Below are positions 35,184 through 42,942 of a stretch of 64,000 nt of DNA, one piece after another. A program made the position numbers and the translations under genes. Source of the stretch: Geoanaerobacter pelophilus (GTDB lineage Bacteria; Desulfobacterota; Desulfuromonadia; Geobacterales; DSM-12255); the NCBI RefSeq assembly GCF_018476885.1, contig NZ_JAHCVJ010000003.1, positions 186,001 through 250,000 on the forward strand, given 5' to 3'. The notes beneath the pieces are model-generated. The model saw only the letters and a program-made list of their open reading frames with translations. It was not told the DNA's origin and ran no database searches. Numbering within the stretch: position 1 is the stretch's first letter; each line of letters starts with the position of its first letter.

Positions 35184-36821
35184 ATGTATTGCGACTTTTA
35201 CGGGTTCAAGGAACAACCGTTTGCCATTACACCCAACCCTCGTTTCATCTTCCTGAGCAAGTACCACAGGGAAGCTTTTGCACATCTGCTCTACGGAATC
35301 GAAAGCCATGCCGGCTTTATCGAACTTACCGGAGAAGTAGGCTCCGGCAAGACAACGATTCTTCGCTCTCTACTCGGCCAGCTTGATGACTCAAAACACC
35401 GTACGGCACTAATTTTTAACCCAAAGCTCTCCGCCGATGAACTACTACGCACAATTAACCGTGAATTTGGCATTCTTGCGACCGGCACCATCGATGAACT
35501 GATGCATGCTCTCAACCAGTTCCTGCTCAATGAAAATGCCGCGGCGAGAACTGCTGTGCTCGTCATTGATGAAGCCCAAAATCTAGATCCTGCGGTTCTT
35601 GAGCAAATCAGGATGATCTCCAACCTGGAAACAGATACGGATAAACTCATCCAGATAGTACTTGCCGGGCAGCCGGAACTGGTTGACCTGCTGGAAAGCG
35701 ATCATCTACGGCAACTCAACCAGCGCATCAAGGTCAGATTCCATCTCCCGCCGCTAGACCTCGAAGATATGGCATCATATATAGACCATCGCCTGGAAAT
35801 TGCCGGGGGCTGGAAAGCCGCCACCTTTGCCCCCATGGCTTTAAAGAAAATTTTCAACTACTCCAACGGGCTGCCGCGTCTTGTTAATGTACTCTGTGAC
35901 CGGGCTCTATTGATAGGTTTCACTGAAGAATCTCGCGAAATATCGCCCAAAATGATTGATCTTGCCATACGGGAGTTGCGCCGGGAAAACCTGCCTAAAT
36001 CGTACGTACCTTTGCTCTGGCGTCTTGCTGCCGCAGCAGCCATTACCGTGGCGTTGGTATCAACTGGCTTTATCATCGGCCAATACATTGAATCCAGCAA
36101 TTCGCAAAGCACTGCTGCCCAAGCCAGTCTATCCGCAGGCTCATCAGCAGCCGCGCCTCAGGTTACGGACGCAATAAAGTCAGACCTTGAGCAAATAAGC
36201 GAACTTGATTGTGCGACCCAAGGCTTCAATGAACTGGCAAGGCTTTGGAACATTAAGCCTGTCGTGGAGTACAATGGAAAAACCGTTCATCGCGGCCTGG
36301 AACTTGTTGCCGCCAGACGTGGGATGAGACTGCTAAACCTCAAGCAGATGCAAATCAGGGATATTGTCGCAACAAATGCACCTTGCCTGCTGGAACTCAG
36401 CATACCTGGCATAAAAGGGACTCGATATATTGCCCTCACACGAATAGGGTCAGGAGAATTTTTTCTACTATCACCCGTTTCAAAAATGACATGGGCGTTG
36501 CCTGAAAAAACTTTGGCAACCTACTGGACAGGCACCGCATATCTCCTCTGGCGCAACGTAAACAACCTCCCGGACTCAATCCAACCGGGAACAAGTTCAG
36601 TAGAGATTCGCAAACTCCAAACCATGCTTGCCAAGGCAGGCAGCTATTCAGGCAAGCAGAGCGGCACTTTTGACAATGCCACCCAAGAGGCTGTCAGGAA
36701 ATTCCAGAAAGCCCATTTCATAACTCCGGACGGGGTGCCTGGTCCCAGAACCCTGTTAAACCTCTATCGAGCCTGCGGTGAAACCAAAGGACCAAATCTT
36801 AGCAATACTGGGAGAACTTAG
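35184..36821 (+). CDS. gspA: GspA/ExeA-type ATPase with peptidoglycan-binding domain
   Basis: A 545-residue inner-membrane protein. The N-terminal AAA ATPase (about 1-255) begins MYCDFYGFKEQPFAITPNP and has Walker A GEVGSGKTT and Walker B VLVIDEAQNLD. One membrane helix (about 275-297) leads to a periplasmic region ending in a PG_binding_1 domain (about 465-535; LQTMLAKAGSYSGKQSGTFDNAT). ExeA-type proteins, with GspB, help place the type II secretin in the cell wall. The start at 35184 matches the family; a GTG at 35163 is also in frame. It is followed after 3 bases by gspB; the rest of the secretion system is elsewhere. Confidence 0.88.
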   Translation: MYCDFYGFKEQPFAITPNPRFIFLSKYHREAFAHLLYGIESHAGFIELTGEVGSGKTTILRSLLGQLDDSKHRTALIFNPKLSADELLRTINREFGILATGTIDELMHALNQFLLNENAAARTAVLVIDEAQNLDPAVLEQIRMISNLETDTDKLIQIVLAGQPELVDLLESDHLRQLNQRIKVRFHLPPLDLEDMASYIDHRLEIAGGWKAATFAPMALKKIFNYSNGLPRLVNVLCDRALLIGFTEESREISPKMIDLAIRELRRENLPKSYVPLLWRLAAAAAITVALVSTGFIIGQYIESSNSQSTAAQASLSAGSSAAAPQVTDAIKSDLEQISELDCATQGFNELARLWNIKPVVEYNGKTVHRGLELVAARRGMRLLNLKQMQIRDIVATNAPCLLELSIPGIKGTRYIALTRIGSGEFFLLSPVSKMTWALPEKTLATYWTGTAYLLWRNVNNLPDSIQPGTSSVEIRKLQTMLAKAGSYSGKQSGTFDNATQEAVRKFQKAHFITPDGVPGPRTLLNLYRACGETKGPNLSNTGRT

Positions 36822-36824
36822 GAT

Positions 36825-37535
36825 ATGAGCTCAATTCTCAAGGCTCTCCAAAAACTTGAACAGGATAAAGAAACCCGTAAGACTAAAGAACCGGACATCT
36901 CAACTGCGATCAAAATGTCCGGTCGGTCAAGAAAAGAGCATGCCAACAGGTGGCTCGTTCCAGCGCTTCTTGCAATGGTTGCAGCTATCTCAATCCTTGT
37001 TACCTACTCTGTCATGGGCGGGTTTTCCGCCACCAGACAGACAACCGGCCAACCAAGTCGGCTACAGGCAACTCAACAGGAAGCACAACCCGCTAAATCT
37101 CAAACTAGCCCACAAACGCCGGCGACTGAAGTAAGTCCCGCTGTATTGGCACCAAGAATTGGTGTCACAGAACCAACCGCAAAAGTCTTAGAAAACACCT
37201 CCAGACCGGCAAAGGCTCCGATATTGCCAGCTCCGTCAGTATCAACGTCGCAACCGGCAAAGCCTCAGGAATCAGTCACTTCTCAGCAACCAGCACCGGT
37301 TGCGCAAACAACGGAACCACCTGCAGATAAAGTTGCGCCAAAACCCAGATTGAGAGTCAGCGGCATAGCTTGGCAACAGGACAGCGCTTCCCGCATTGCG
37401 GTGATCAACGGCGCCGCAGTTTCAGAGGGAGGAAATGTGGACGGAGCAAAAGTGGAACAGATTTTCCCGGATAAAGTAAGGTTCTCGCAAGGAGGAAAAT
37501 CCTTCGAAATCTCACTTGATCATGAAGGCCGGTAA
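36825..37535 (+). CDS. gspB: GspB-like type II secretion partner protein
   Basis: A 236-residue bitopic membrane protein. It opens with the GspB signature MSSILKALQKLEQDKE, followed by one membrane helix (about 43-64), a long Pro/Gln/Thr-rich periplasmic linker (70-170), and a C-terminal GspB domain (about 175-236; LRVSGIAWQQDSASRIAVING). With GspA it forms the complex that spans peptidoglycan for secretin assembly. It starts 3 bases after the gspA stop codon. Confidence 0.87.
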   Translation: MSSILKALQKLEQDKETRKTKEPDISTAIKMSGRSRKEHANRWLVPALLAMVAAISILVTYSVMGGFSATRQTTGQPSRLQATQQEAQPAKSQTSPQTPATEVSPAVLAPRIGVTEPTAKVLENTSRPAKAPILPAPSVSTSQPAKPQESVTSQQPAPVAQTTEPPADKVAPKPRLRVSGIAWQQDSASRIAVINGAAVSEGGNVDGAKVEQIFPDKVRFSQGGKSFEISLDHEGR

Positions 37536-37555
37536 TATCAGCCGAGCAAAAATAG

Positions 37556-38392
37556 TTACCGCGCAAGAATGAGAACTAATGTACTGAAAATCGCCCAGCC
37601 AAGCACACCGACTGTCAGAACCACACAGGATAATGACAGAATGCGATGAAAAGCCGTTTCATTGCCATGGTCCTGATAACCGAGCATCATTCCGAGCAAT
37701 ATCCCACCTAACAGCCCTCCACCATGCCCCCAGTTGTTTATCCCTGGCATTATCAGACCAAACAGAATCAGGCCGATTACCCATCCGCTGACTTCACGAT
37801 ATACCATGGCGCCATAGGTTCCCCCCCGGCTCTTACCGAAATAAAGCAGAGACCCGATAAGACCGCAGACAGCAGCAGAAGCTCCGATGGTAAAGTGAAC
37901 TCCAGCCAGCCAAGATACCCAGAAGCCTGCGACTCCTCCCAGGGTGTAGATGATAAACATCCTGTTTGGGCCATATTCCTGGCTGACCCATGGGGCGATT
38001 TGCCGCAAAGCCATAAGATTGAAGATCAGATGGAGAATCCCGCCATGAAGATAACTGGCAGAGATCAACGTCCAGTATCGGCCAAACTGGCCGATCGGCA
38101 TAGTACCCGTCCCACCGAGTAAAAGGAGGCTTGTCTGGTCAGGAGCCATAAAACTTAAAGGATTCAGCCCGCCTCCACGATGAGAACTGACCATGAGGGA
38201 CAAAATATAAAACCCTATGTTCAAAGTAATGATGGCCCTTATCAGCCAATCACCGTCAAGTGCTCCGCGAGTCCAGGCTGCTGAAGCCAGCAGGGACGAA
38301 GGGCGGGATGCGCCACACCAGGAACAGGTTACTTCGTTGCTGCCGATTATCTTCCGGCAGCGGGGACAGAGCATTGCTCTTTGAGTCATCAT
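37556..38392 (-). CDS. rhomboid protease with N-terminal zinc ribbon
   Basis: A 278-residue membrane protease. A zinc-ribbon knuckle pair at the N-terminus (CPRCRK at 9-14 and CSWCG at 23-27) precedes six or more membrane helices. The rhomboid core includes SYLHGGILHLIFNLMALRQ near residue 112, the catalytic serine in GASAAVCGLIG near 171 and the histidine in NNWGHGGGLLGG near 222. It cleaves membrane-spanning substrates within the bilayer. It converges with gspB with a 20-base gap. The zinc ribbon is an uncommon addition, of unknown role. Confidence 0.9.
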   Translation of the reverse strand: MMTQRAMLCPRCRKIIGSNEVTCSWCGASRPSSLLASAAWTRGALDGDWLIRAIITLNIGFYILSLMVSSHRGGGLNPLSFMAPDQTSLLLLGGTGTMPIGQFGRYWTLISASYLHGGILHLIFNLMALRQIAPWVSQEYGPNRMFIIYTLGGVAGFWVSWLAGVHFTIGASAAVCGLIGSLLYFGKSRGGTYGAMVYREVSGWVIGLILFGLIMPGINNWGHGGGLLGGILLGMMLGYQDHGNETAFHRILSLSCVVLTVGVLGWAIFSTLVLILAR

Positions 38393-38487
38393 TAACCTCT
38401 TGGGATCATCTTAGTCGCAGATGATGAAAGTATGGCTTGATTTGATTGGTTCCTGCAGTTAGGTGATAGCATTAAGCTCCTATGGAA

Positions 38488-39003
38488 TCAGTACACCAGA
38501 GGGATCAGCTTGCGAACACGCCTTTGGTAATTAGTGTATTCAGGGAACTTCTGCACCAGCCAGATCTCTTCCCGGCGCGATTTCAGATCAAAAAACCCAA
38601 ACAAGAGCGCCGCATAAAACAGGGTAGGAATGCTGTGGATGGCGAAGGACCATCCAAAAGCCATCAATAGTATCCCGCTGTAGATAGGATGCCTCACCAA
38701 GCGATAGGCGCCAGACTGCACAAGAATGGCATCACGCTTCGGAGACGGCAAGGGGGTGAGATTGCGGCCTAGGTTGATGGTCCCGGCCAGTGCCAGAATG
38801 AACCCAGAAAGAAGCAAAGCAGCACCGGCGTAAGATGCCGACCGGCCGGGGGATGAAAACCAGCAAGGCATGCTATTAAATGACCGAGGTCCGAATATCA
38901 CCAGAAGGATCAGGAAAAACTGGATGACTACATACCATTCTCCCCGTTCACCCCTCCACCAAACATCCCTTCCCTTTTTGACCTTGAACAGTGGTGTGCT
39001 CAT
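38488..39003 (-). CDS. isoprenylcysteine methyltransferase-like membrane protein
   Basis: A 171-residue integral membrane protein of the ICMT/PEMT-like methyltransferase group. About four membrane helices are visible, and the family motif GAYRLVRHPIYSGIL lies near residue 100, with SRREEIWLVQKFPEYTNY near 145. Such enzymes use S-adenosylmethionine on lipids or small membrane substrates; the substrate is unknown. The ATG at 39003 is preferred to a TTG 33 bases upstream. It begins 60 bases from a divergent sigma-54 promoter for candidate RNA C. Confidence 0.8.
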   Translation of the reverse strand: MSTPLFKVKKGRDVWWRGERGEWYVVIQFFLILLVIFGPRSFNSMPCWFSSPGRSASYAGAALLLSGFILALAGTINLGRNLTPLPSPKRDAILVQSGAYRLVRHPIYSGILLMAFGWSFAIHSIPTLFYAALLFGFFDLKSRREEIWLVQKFPEYTNYQRRVRKLIPLVY

Positions 39004-39062
39004 TTCATACAAATCCCATCCTGCCCAAGTAGACAACCATTTGAAATCATGTAAATTTTACT

Positions 39063-39079
39063 TTGGCACACATATCGCA
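39063..39079 (+). promoter_or_regulatory. sigma-54 promoter of candidate RNA C
   Basis: TTTGGCACACATATCGCA contains TGGCAC at -24 and GC at -12 with exactly 10 bases between GG and GC. Its upstream half TTGGCACACAT is identical to the promoter at 3076. The predicted start is near 39090, directly before the first hairpin. Confidence 0.65.
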
Positions 39080-39089
39080 ATAAACATAA

Positions 39090-39155
39090 TCAAGGAAGAA
39101 CAAACCCTTCCTTCCTTTCGCCTCGATGCTCCCCTCCTGCATCGAGGCTTTTTTT
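39090..39155 (+). ncRNA. candidate small RNA C, sigma-54 dependent, TCCCCTCCT loop
   Basis: A short transcript predicted between two minus-strand genes. It opens with a 7-bp hairpin (AAGGAAG 39092-39098 with CTTCCTT 39107-39113) as candidate A does. It ends with a perfect 10-bp terminator stem (GCCTCGATGC 39120-39129 with GCATCGAGGC 39139-39148) and a seven-T run. The terminator loop TCCCCTCCT (39130-39138) is identical to that of candidate B. The T-run is only on the plus strand, so the hairpin does not serve the flanking minus-strand genes. Confidence 0.6.
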
Positions 39156-39171
39156 GTTCATCAAGCTCAGT

Positions 39172-39543
39172 TCAATCGACATACTCAGTATACTTTTTTG
39201 CGCTCCCCCGGACCTTTTCCGCCGGGTACTTCCGCTCATTGATCTCCAACTTGCGCTCAACCGCCTGGTAGAGATCCACATCAAGCTTGTCCGAAATCCG
39301 TACCAGATAAATCAGGATGTCGGCCAGTTCTTCTTCCACAGAGTGGCGCGTCTTTTCTTCAAGAAGGTGGCTTTGGCTCCCCTCAACCCACTGGAAATGC
39401 TCGACCAGTTCAGCCGCCTCACCAATAAGCGCCATGGAAAGATTCTTAGGAGTGTGGTACTGGTCCCAGTCACGCTCTTGAGAAAACTCCCGCAGTCGAT
39501 CCCTGAGCGACGCCAGGGAGGTAATAGTGGCCTTGGTTTTCAC
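39172..39543 (-). CDS. MazG-like nucleotide pyrophosphohydrolase
   Basis: A 123-residue all-alpha NTP pyrophosphohydrolase of the MazG/dCTPase group. The Mg-binding acidic pattern is visible: ALIGEAAELVEHFQW (about residues 40-54) and EEELADILIYLVRISD (about 71-86), that is E-x-x-E followed by E-x-x-D. It removes pyrophosphate from noncanonical or excess nucleotides. The GTG at 39543 is preferred because AAGGTG lies 6 bases upstream; a TTG 27 bases earlier is also in frame. Confidence 0.85.
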   Translation of the reverse strand: MKTKATITSLASLRDRLREFSQERDWDQYHTPKNLSMALIGEAAELVEHFQWVEGSQSHLLEEKTRHSVEEELADILIYLVRISDKLDVDLYQAVERKLEINERKYPAEKVRGSAKKYTEYVD

Positions 39544-39581
39544 GAGGCACCTTTCAGTTGCGCGCAACAACTTCCATTAAT

Positions 39582-40469
39582 CTATTTAGTTGTATCCGGA
39601 TTCCTAGCGTCGACAATGGTCAATCCGGTCTCTCTGGTCAATGTTTCCAGGAATTCCTGGGCCTTTTCCTGCTTGATCTGCTCTTTGATCTGGCCCTGCA
39701 TATACTCTTTCGCTTCATCAAAAGTTGCTGTCCTCTGCTCCTTCCGTTCATCAATCTTGACGATATGATAACCAAAGGAGGTTTCTATCAACTGTGCCGG
39801 CTCACCAGCCTTCAGCGCAAAGATCGCTTTTTCAAACTCCGGGGAATTAGTCTTTCCGGCCGAGATATAACCGAGATCGCCACCCTTGGCCGCTGAATCG
39901 GCATCTTCAGACTGTTCTTTGGCGAGCTTGGCGAAATCATCGCCCTTGCTGATCTGCTGTAGAATCCCTTCTGCCTTGGCTTTGCCCTTTGCTTTCAAAT
40001 CAGCGGCGGCATCTTTGGTTGATGCAATGAAGATATGGCGCACTTTTGCCGCTTCCGGAATGAGAAACTCCTTTTCGTGCTCGCTATAATATTTTTTCAG
40101 CTCTTCATCCGTAACGGTAATGTTTGCCGTAACTACCTTGCTCAGGTACTCCTGCGCCAGGTAGTTATCGATGACATTGCTGACCAGCTCCTTGAAGTCC
40201 GGCTTCCGGTCAAAACCGTCTTTCCTGGCTTTGGCAGCAGTCGCCTTTGTCAGGAGCAGCTGCTTGACAAAAGCTGTCCGCTGCTCCGGGTTGGATCTTA
40301 CTGCCTTTTGCGTCTCTAACGAAAGATTGTCAAGCAGCCGATCCAGATCAGCCTCGCGCAGGACATAATCTCCTGCCTTGCCAACGACAGGGTTCAGGTC
40401 CTCGGCATGAACGATACCAGCCGACCAGACCCCAAAAGATGCTATCAACACTAACAATCTGACATTCAT
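39582..40469 (-). CDS. PpiC-type peptidyl-prolyl isomerase, exported
   Basis: A 295-residue periplasmic chaperone/isomerase. A signal peptide (1-22, ending AGIVHA) precedes a SurA-like helical N-domain (about 25-130). A parvulin domain follows (about 140-245; KVRHIFIAS, GGDLGYISAG, FGYHIVKIDE). It then has a C-terminal helix of Lys and Glu. It speeds folding of exported proteins. It lies 38 bases upstream of the MazG-like gene, so they may share a transcript. Confidence 0.9.
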   Translation of the reverse strand: MNVRLLVLIASFGVWSAGIVHAEDLNPVVGKAGDYVLREADLDRLLDNLSLETQKAVRSNPEQRTAFVKQLLLTKATAAKARKDGFDRKPDFKELVSNVIDNYLAQEYLSKVVTANITVTDEELKKYYSEHEKEFLIPEAAKVRHIFIASTKDAAADLKAKGKAKAEGILQQISKGDDFAKLAKEQSEDADSAAKGGDLGYISAGKTNSPEFEKAIFALKAGEPAQLIETSFGYHIVKIDERKEQRTATFDEAKEYMQGQIKEQIKQEKAQEFLETLTRETGLTIVDARNPDTTK

Positions 40470-40577
40470 TTCCTACTCTCCATAAGTTGTATTTTACCGC
40501 TCATCATCCCAAGCTCAGCGGCATTGTAGCATACAGCTTTTATCATAACCACCTACGGTAAGTGTACCTCAAAAATC

Positions 40578-41828
40578 TCACTTCACCTCCACATTCCTGA
40601 TCCCATCCGGCCGCCAAGCCGGACTGATGACATGACTCCCCTTGCTCTTCGGCTCCTCGCCGTCCAGCAGACTGCCAAAGGTCACGGTAAAATTGCCGTA
40701 CTTATCGTTCAGTTCGTCCATGGCGTCTGCCAGGAACAGCTTTTTCCGCTTCTCCTCAAACAGCGGCAACTGGTTGCTCTCATAACGAAGATTGGACAAC
40801 CTGACTCCCAGCAGCCTGACAGGCTGGGTCAAACTGATCGTGTCCAGAATAGCGGTAACTTCACGGTAAATATCGTCGCTCTGGTTGATGAAATGAGGCA
40901 AGGTCTCCTGCTTGCCCACCCAGCTGTCGAAATCGGCATAGCGGATCGACAGGGTAACCGTCTTCCCCCATACGCTGTAGCGCCTGGCTCGCCGCCCCAC
41001 CATCTCGGAAAGCTGCAGCAGGTATTTCAAAATTTCCTGTCTCTCTTCGATATCCCGGTCCAGCGTCATACTGTGACTGACCGATTTGACTTCCTCCGAC
41101 TCATCGGCAGGAATCACCGGTGAAGCATCGATCCCCCGCCCCATCCGGCTTAATTTATCGCCGACAATGCCGAATTTCTTCCTGAGGACCGCCACGGGAA
41201 ACCGCCCCAGCTCTCCGCAGGTACGGATGCCCAGCAGCTCCAGATGCCGTTCCATCTTTCTGCCGACACCACACAGCTCCTTGATCGGCAGCCGCTCCAG
41301 CACCCGCTGCACCCGGTCAGGCTCGATAATGGTCAAACCGTCAGGTTTCTTCATCTCCGAAGCGAGCTTGGCCAACATCTTGTTAGGAGCAATGCCGATG
41401 GAGCAGGTGATGCCGAACTGCTCCCTGATCCGCTCCTTGAGCAAGTGGGCAATCCTTTCGGCAGAGCCGAAGATCGTCAGGGAATGAGTGACATCAAGAA
41501 ACGCCTCGTCGATGGAGAACACCTCCACCAATGGGGTGTAGTCCCGCATCATACTGATGATCCGGGTCGAGGTGTAGGTGTACTTCTGGTTATCCCCGAT
41601 GACGAAGATGAGCTGGGGGCATGCCTGCCGTGCCTGCCAGGTGTTCATGCCGGTCTTGACGCCACAAGCCCGGGCCTCGTAGGAAGCGGTGGTAACAACC
41701 GTCCGTCCCCGGCCGATGACGGCAATAGGCTTGCCGCGCAGTTCCGGGTTCCCCTGCTGCTCCACCGAGGCAAAGAACGCATTCATGTCGACATGCATTA
41801 TGATGTTGTGCGTGCCTGCGTTACTCAT
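40578..41828 (-). CDS. dinB: DNA polymerase IV
   Basis: A 416-residue Y-family translesion polymerase. Motifs: IIMHVDMNAFFASVEQQ (catalytic Asp), SYEARACGVKTGM, and SIDEAFLDVT (second catalytic pair) near residue 115; the thumb and little-finger domains follow to residue 350. The C-terminal 60 residues are longer than the minimal enzyme. The chosen ATG overlaps the stop of the preceding gene (ATGA). It is the third gene of an operon with lexA, so expression is probably raised by DNA damage. Confidence 0.93.
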   Translation of the reverse strand: MSNAGTHNIIMHVDMNAFFASVEQQGNPELRGKPIAVIGRGRTVVTTASYEARACGVKTGMNTWQARQACPQLIFVIGDNQKYTYTSTRIISMMRDYTPLVEVFSIDEAFLDVTHSLTIFGSAERIAHLLKERIREQFGITCSIGIAPNKMLAKLASEMKKPDGLTIIEPDRVQRVLERLPIKELCGVGRKMERHLELLGIRTCGELGRFPVAVLRKKFGIVGDKLSRMGRGIDASPVIPADESEEVKSVSHSMTLDRDIEERQEILKYLLQLSEMVGRRARRYSVWGKTVTLSIRYADFDSWVGKQETLPHFINQSDDIYREVTAILDTISLTQPVRLLGVRLSNLRYESNQLPLFEEKRKKLFLADAMDELNDKYGNFTVTFGSLLDGEEPKSKGSHVISPAWRPDGIRNVEVK

Positions 41829-42079
41829 GATTGATCGGCATCCACACTTTCCAGAAGCCAAAGCTGCTCGGTTGCGTTGTACACCAGCTCGTAGAGCGCC
41901 GTTCCGTCGGTAACGGCATAATGGAGCATCAGGTCGCTACCGGCCCAATGCCGCCAGTGGTAGGTGACTTCCAGGATGATGTGTTTCCGGCGCTTCCAGT
42001 CAAACCAGACCGGGCTGAGCTTGCTGCCCGGCCCATGAATGACCGCCACCCGGATATATTCCCTGATCCGCTGTAGCAT
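41825..42079 (-). CDS. small SOS-operon protein of unknown function
   Basis: An 84-residue protein starting MLQRIREYIRVAVIHGPGSK. It contains two or three predicted beta-strands and several tryptophans (WFDWKRRKH, YHWRHWAG, LWLLESVD). I do not recognise the family. It lies 9 bases after lexA and overlaps dinB by 4 bases, so it is co-transcribed with both and is likely to respond to DNA damage. Confidence 0.7.
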   Translation of the reverse strand: MLQRIREYIRVAVIHGPGSKLSPVWFDWKRRKHIILEVTYHWRHWAGSDLMLHYAVTDGTALYELVYNATEQLWLLESVDADQS

Positions 42080-42088
42080 ATGGCCCCA

Positions 42089-42694
42089 TTACTCAATGTT
42101 GCGGATGATTTTGACCGCCTTGCCGATGATTGCCAGTTCCTCGCCAGCAGGGATAATGATGGCAGCCATGTTTGGATTCCGCGGTTGCAGCCTGATATGA
42201 TCGCGCTCCCGGTAAAACCGCTTCAGGGTCGCCTCTCCGTCAATCATGGCCACAACAATATCGCCATTATCCGCGGTCTGTTGCGGCCGGATCAACACCA
42301 GGTCACCATCAACAATGGCATCATTGACCATGGAATCCCCTTTGACCCGAAGAAAAAAGGTCCCGCCCCGCAGCTGCACCTTTTCCAGGGGATAGTACCC
42401 TTCAATATCCTCAACAGCCAAGGTCAGGTCGCCAGCGCGAACCAAACCGGCTATGGGAACAGACACCATTTCCGGCAGAGGTTCCCGAACAAGCATGATC
42501 CCTCTGGAACTCCCTGATTCCCTGAGGAGATACCCTTTTTTCTCCAGGGCTTTCAAATGATTGAGAACACTTATATTGCCGCTCGTGCCAAGGTGGCCAG
42601 CGATTTCCCGGAGGGTCGGCGGCAGGCCCTTGCCGTCAATGCGGCTGGCAATGAAATCCAGAACCTGTTGTTGCCGTAATGTGAGTTTTTCCAT
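42089..42694 (-). CDS. lexA: SOS repressor LexA
   Basis: A 201-residue repressor. The N-terminal winged helix (1-70; LTLRQQQVLDFIASRI and LPPTLREIAGHLG) binds the operator. The cleavage site is the Ala-Gly in LVRAGDLTL (near residue 90) and the catalytic serine is in RVKGDSMVNDAI (near 127), with lysine in GEATLKRF. RecA-stimulated self-cleavage lifts repression. The ATG at 42694 matches the family; a longer frame upstream runs through the operator. GAGGAAG is the ribosome binding site. It leads an operon with a small gene and dinB. Confidence 0.94.
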   Translation of the reverse strand: MEKLTLRQQQVLDFIASRIDGKGLPPTLREIAGHLGTSGNISVLNHLKALEKKGYLLRESGSSRGIMLVREPLPEMVSVPIAGLVRAGDLTLAVEDIEGYYPLEKVQLRGGTFFLRVKGDSMVNDAIVDGDLVLIRPQQTADNGDIVVAMIDGEATLKRFYRERDHIRLQPRNPNMAAIIIPAGEELAIIGKAVKIIRNIE

Positions 42695-42710
42695 GGCTTC
42701 CTCATTATAG

Positions 42711-42738
42711 TACCAAATGGTAAATATACCATTTGATA
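42711..42738 (-). promoter_or_regulatory. candidate LexA operator
   Basis: TACCAAATGGTA, a 4-base spacer AATA, then TACCATTTGATA: two inverted 12-base arms (one mismatch) 17 bases upstream of lexA. A partial third TACCA follows. Autoregulation is expected. It does not match the GGTTN2CN4GN3ACC box reported for Geobacter sulfurreducens LexA, as I recall it. Confidence 0.65.
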
Positions 42739-42942
42739 TACCATCCGAATACAGCGAAGTCAAGAAGGTGGCTTGCCCGCTGAACCCGCCGCCGATATTC
42801 TCCAATACGCTTTCCACACCTCTGCAGTTGACAACCACCCTCACTCCGGGCAATAATCCGGTCAGCCTTGCCATCATGCAATGCCTTCCTTTTTCAGCCG
42901 CCATCTCCCGTAAATACTATTTAAAGACACACTGGAGTCACC

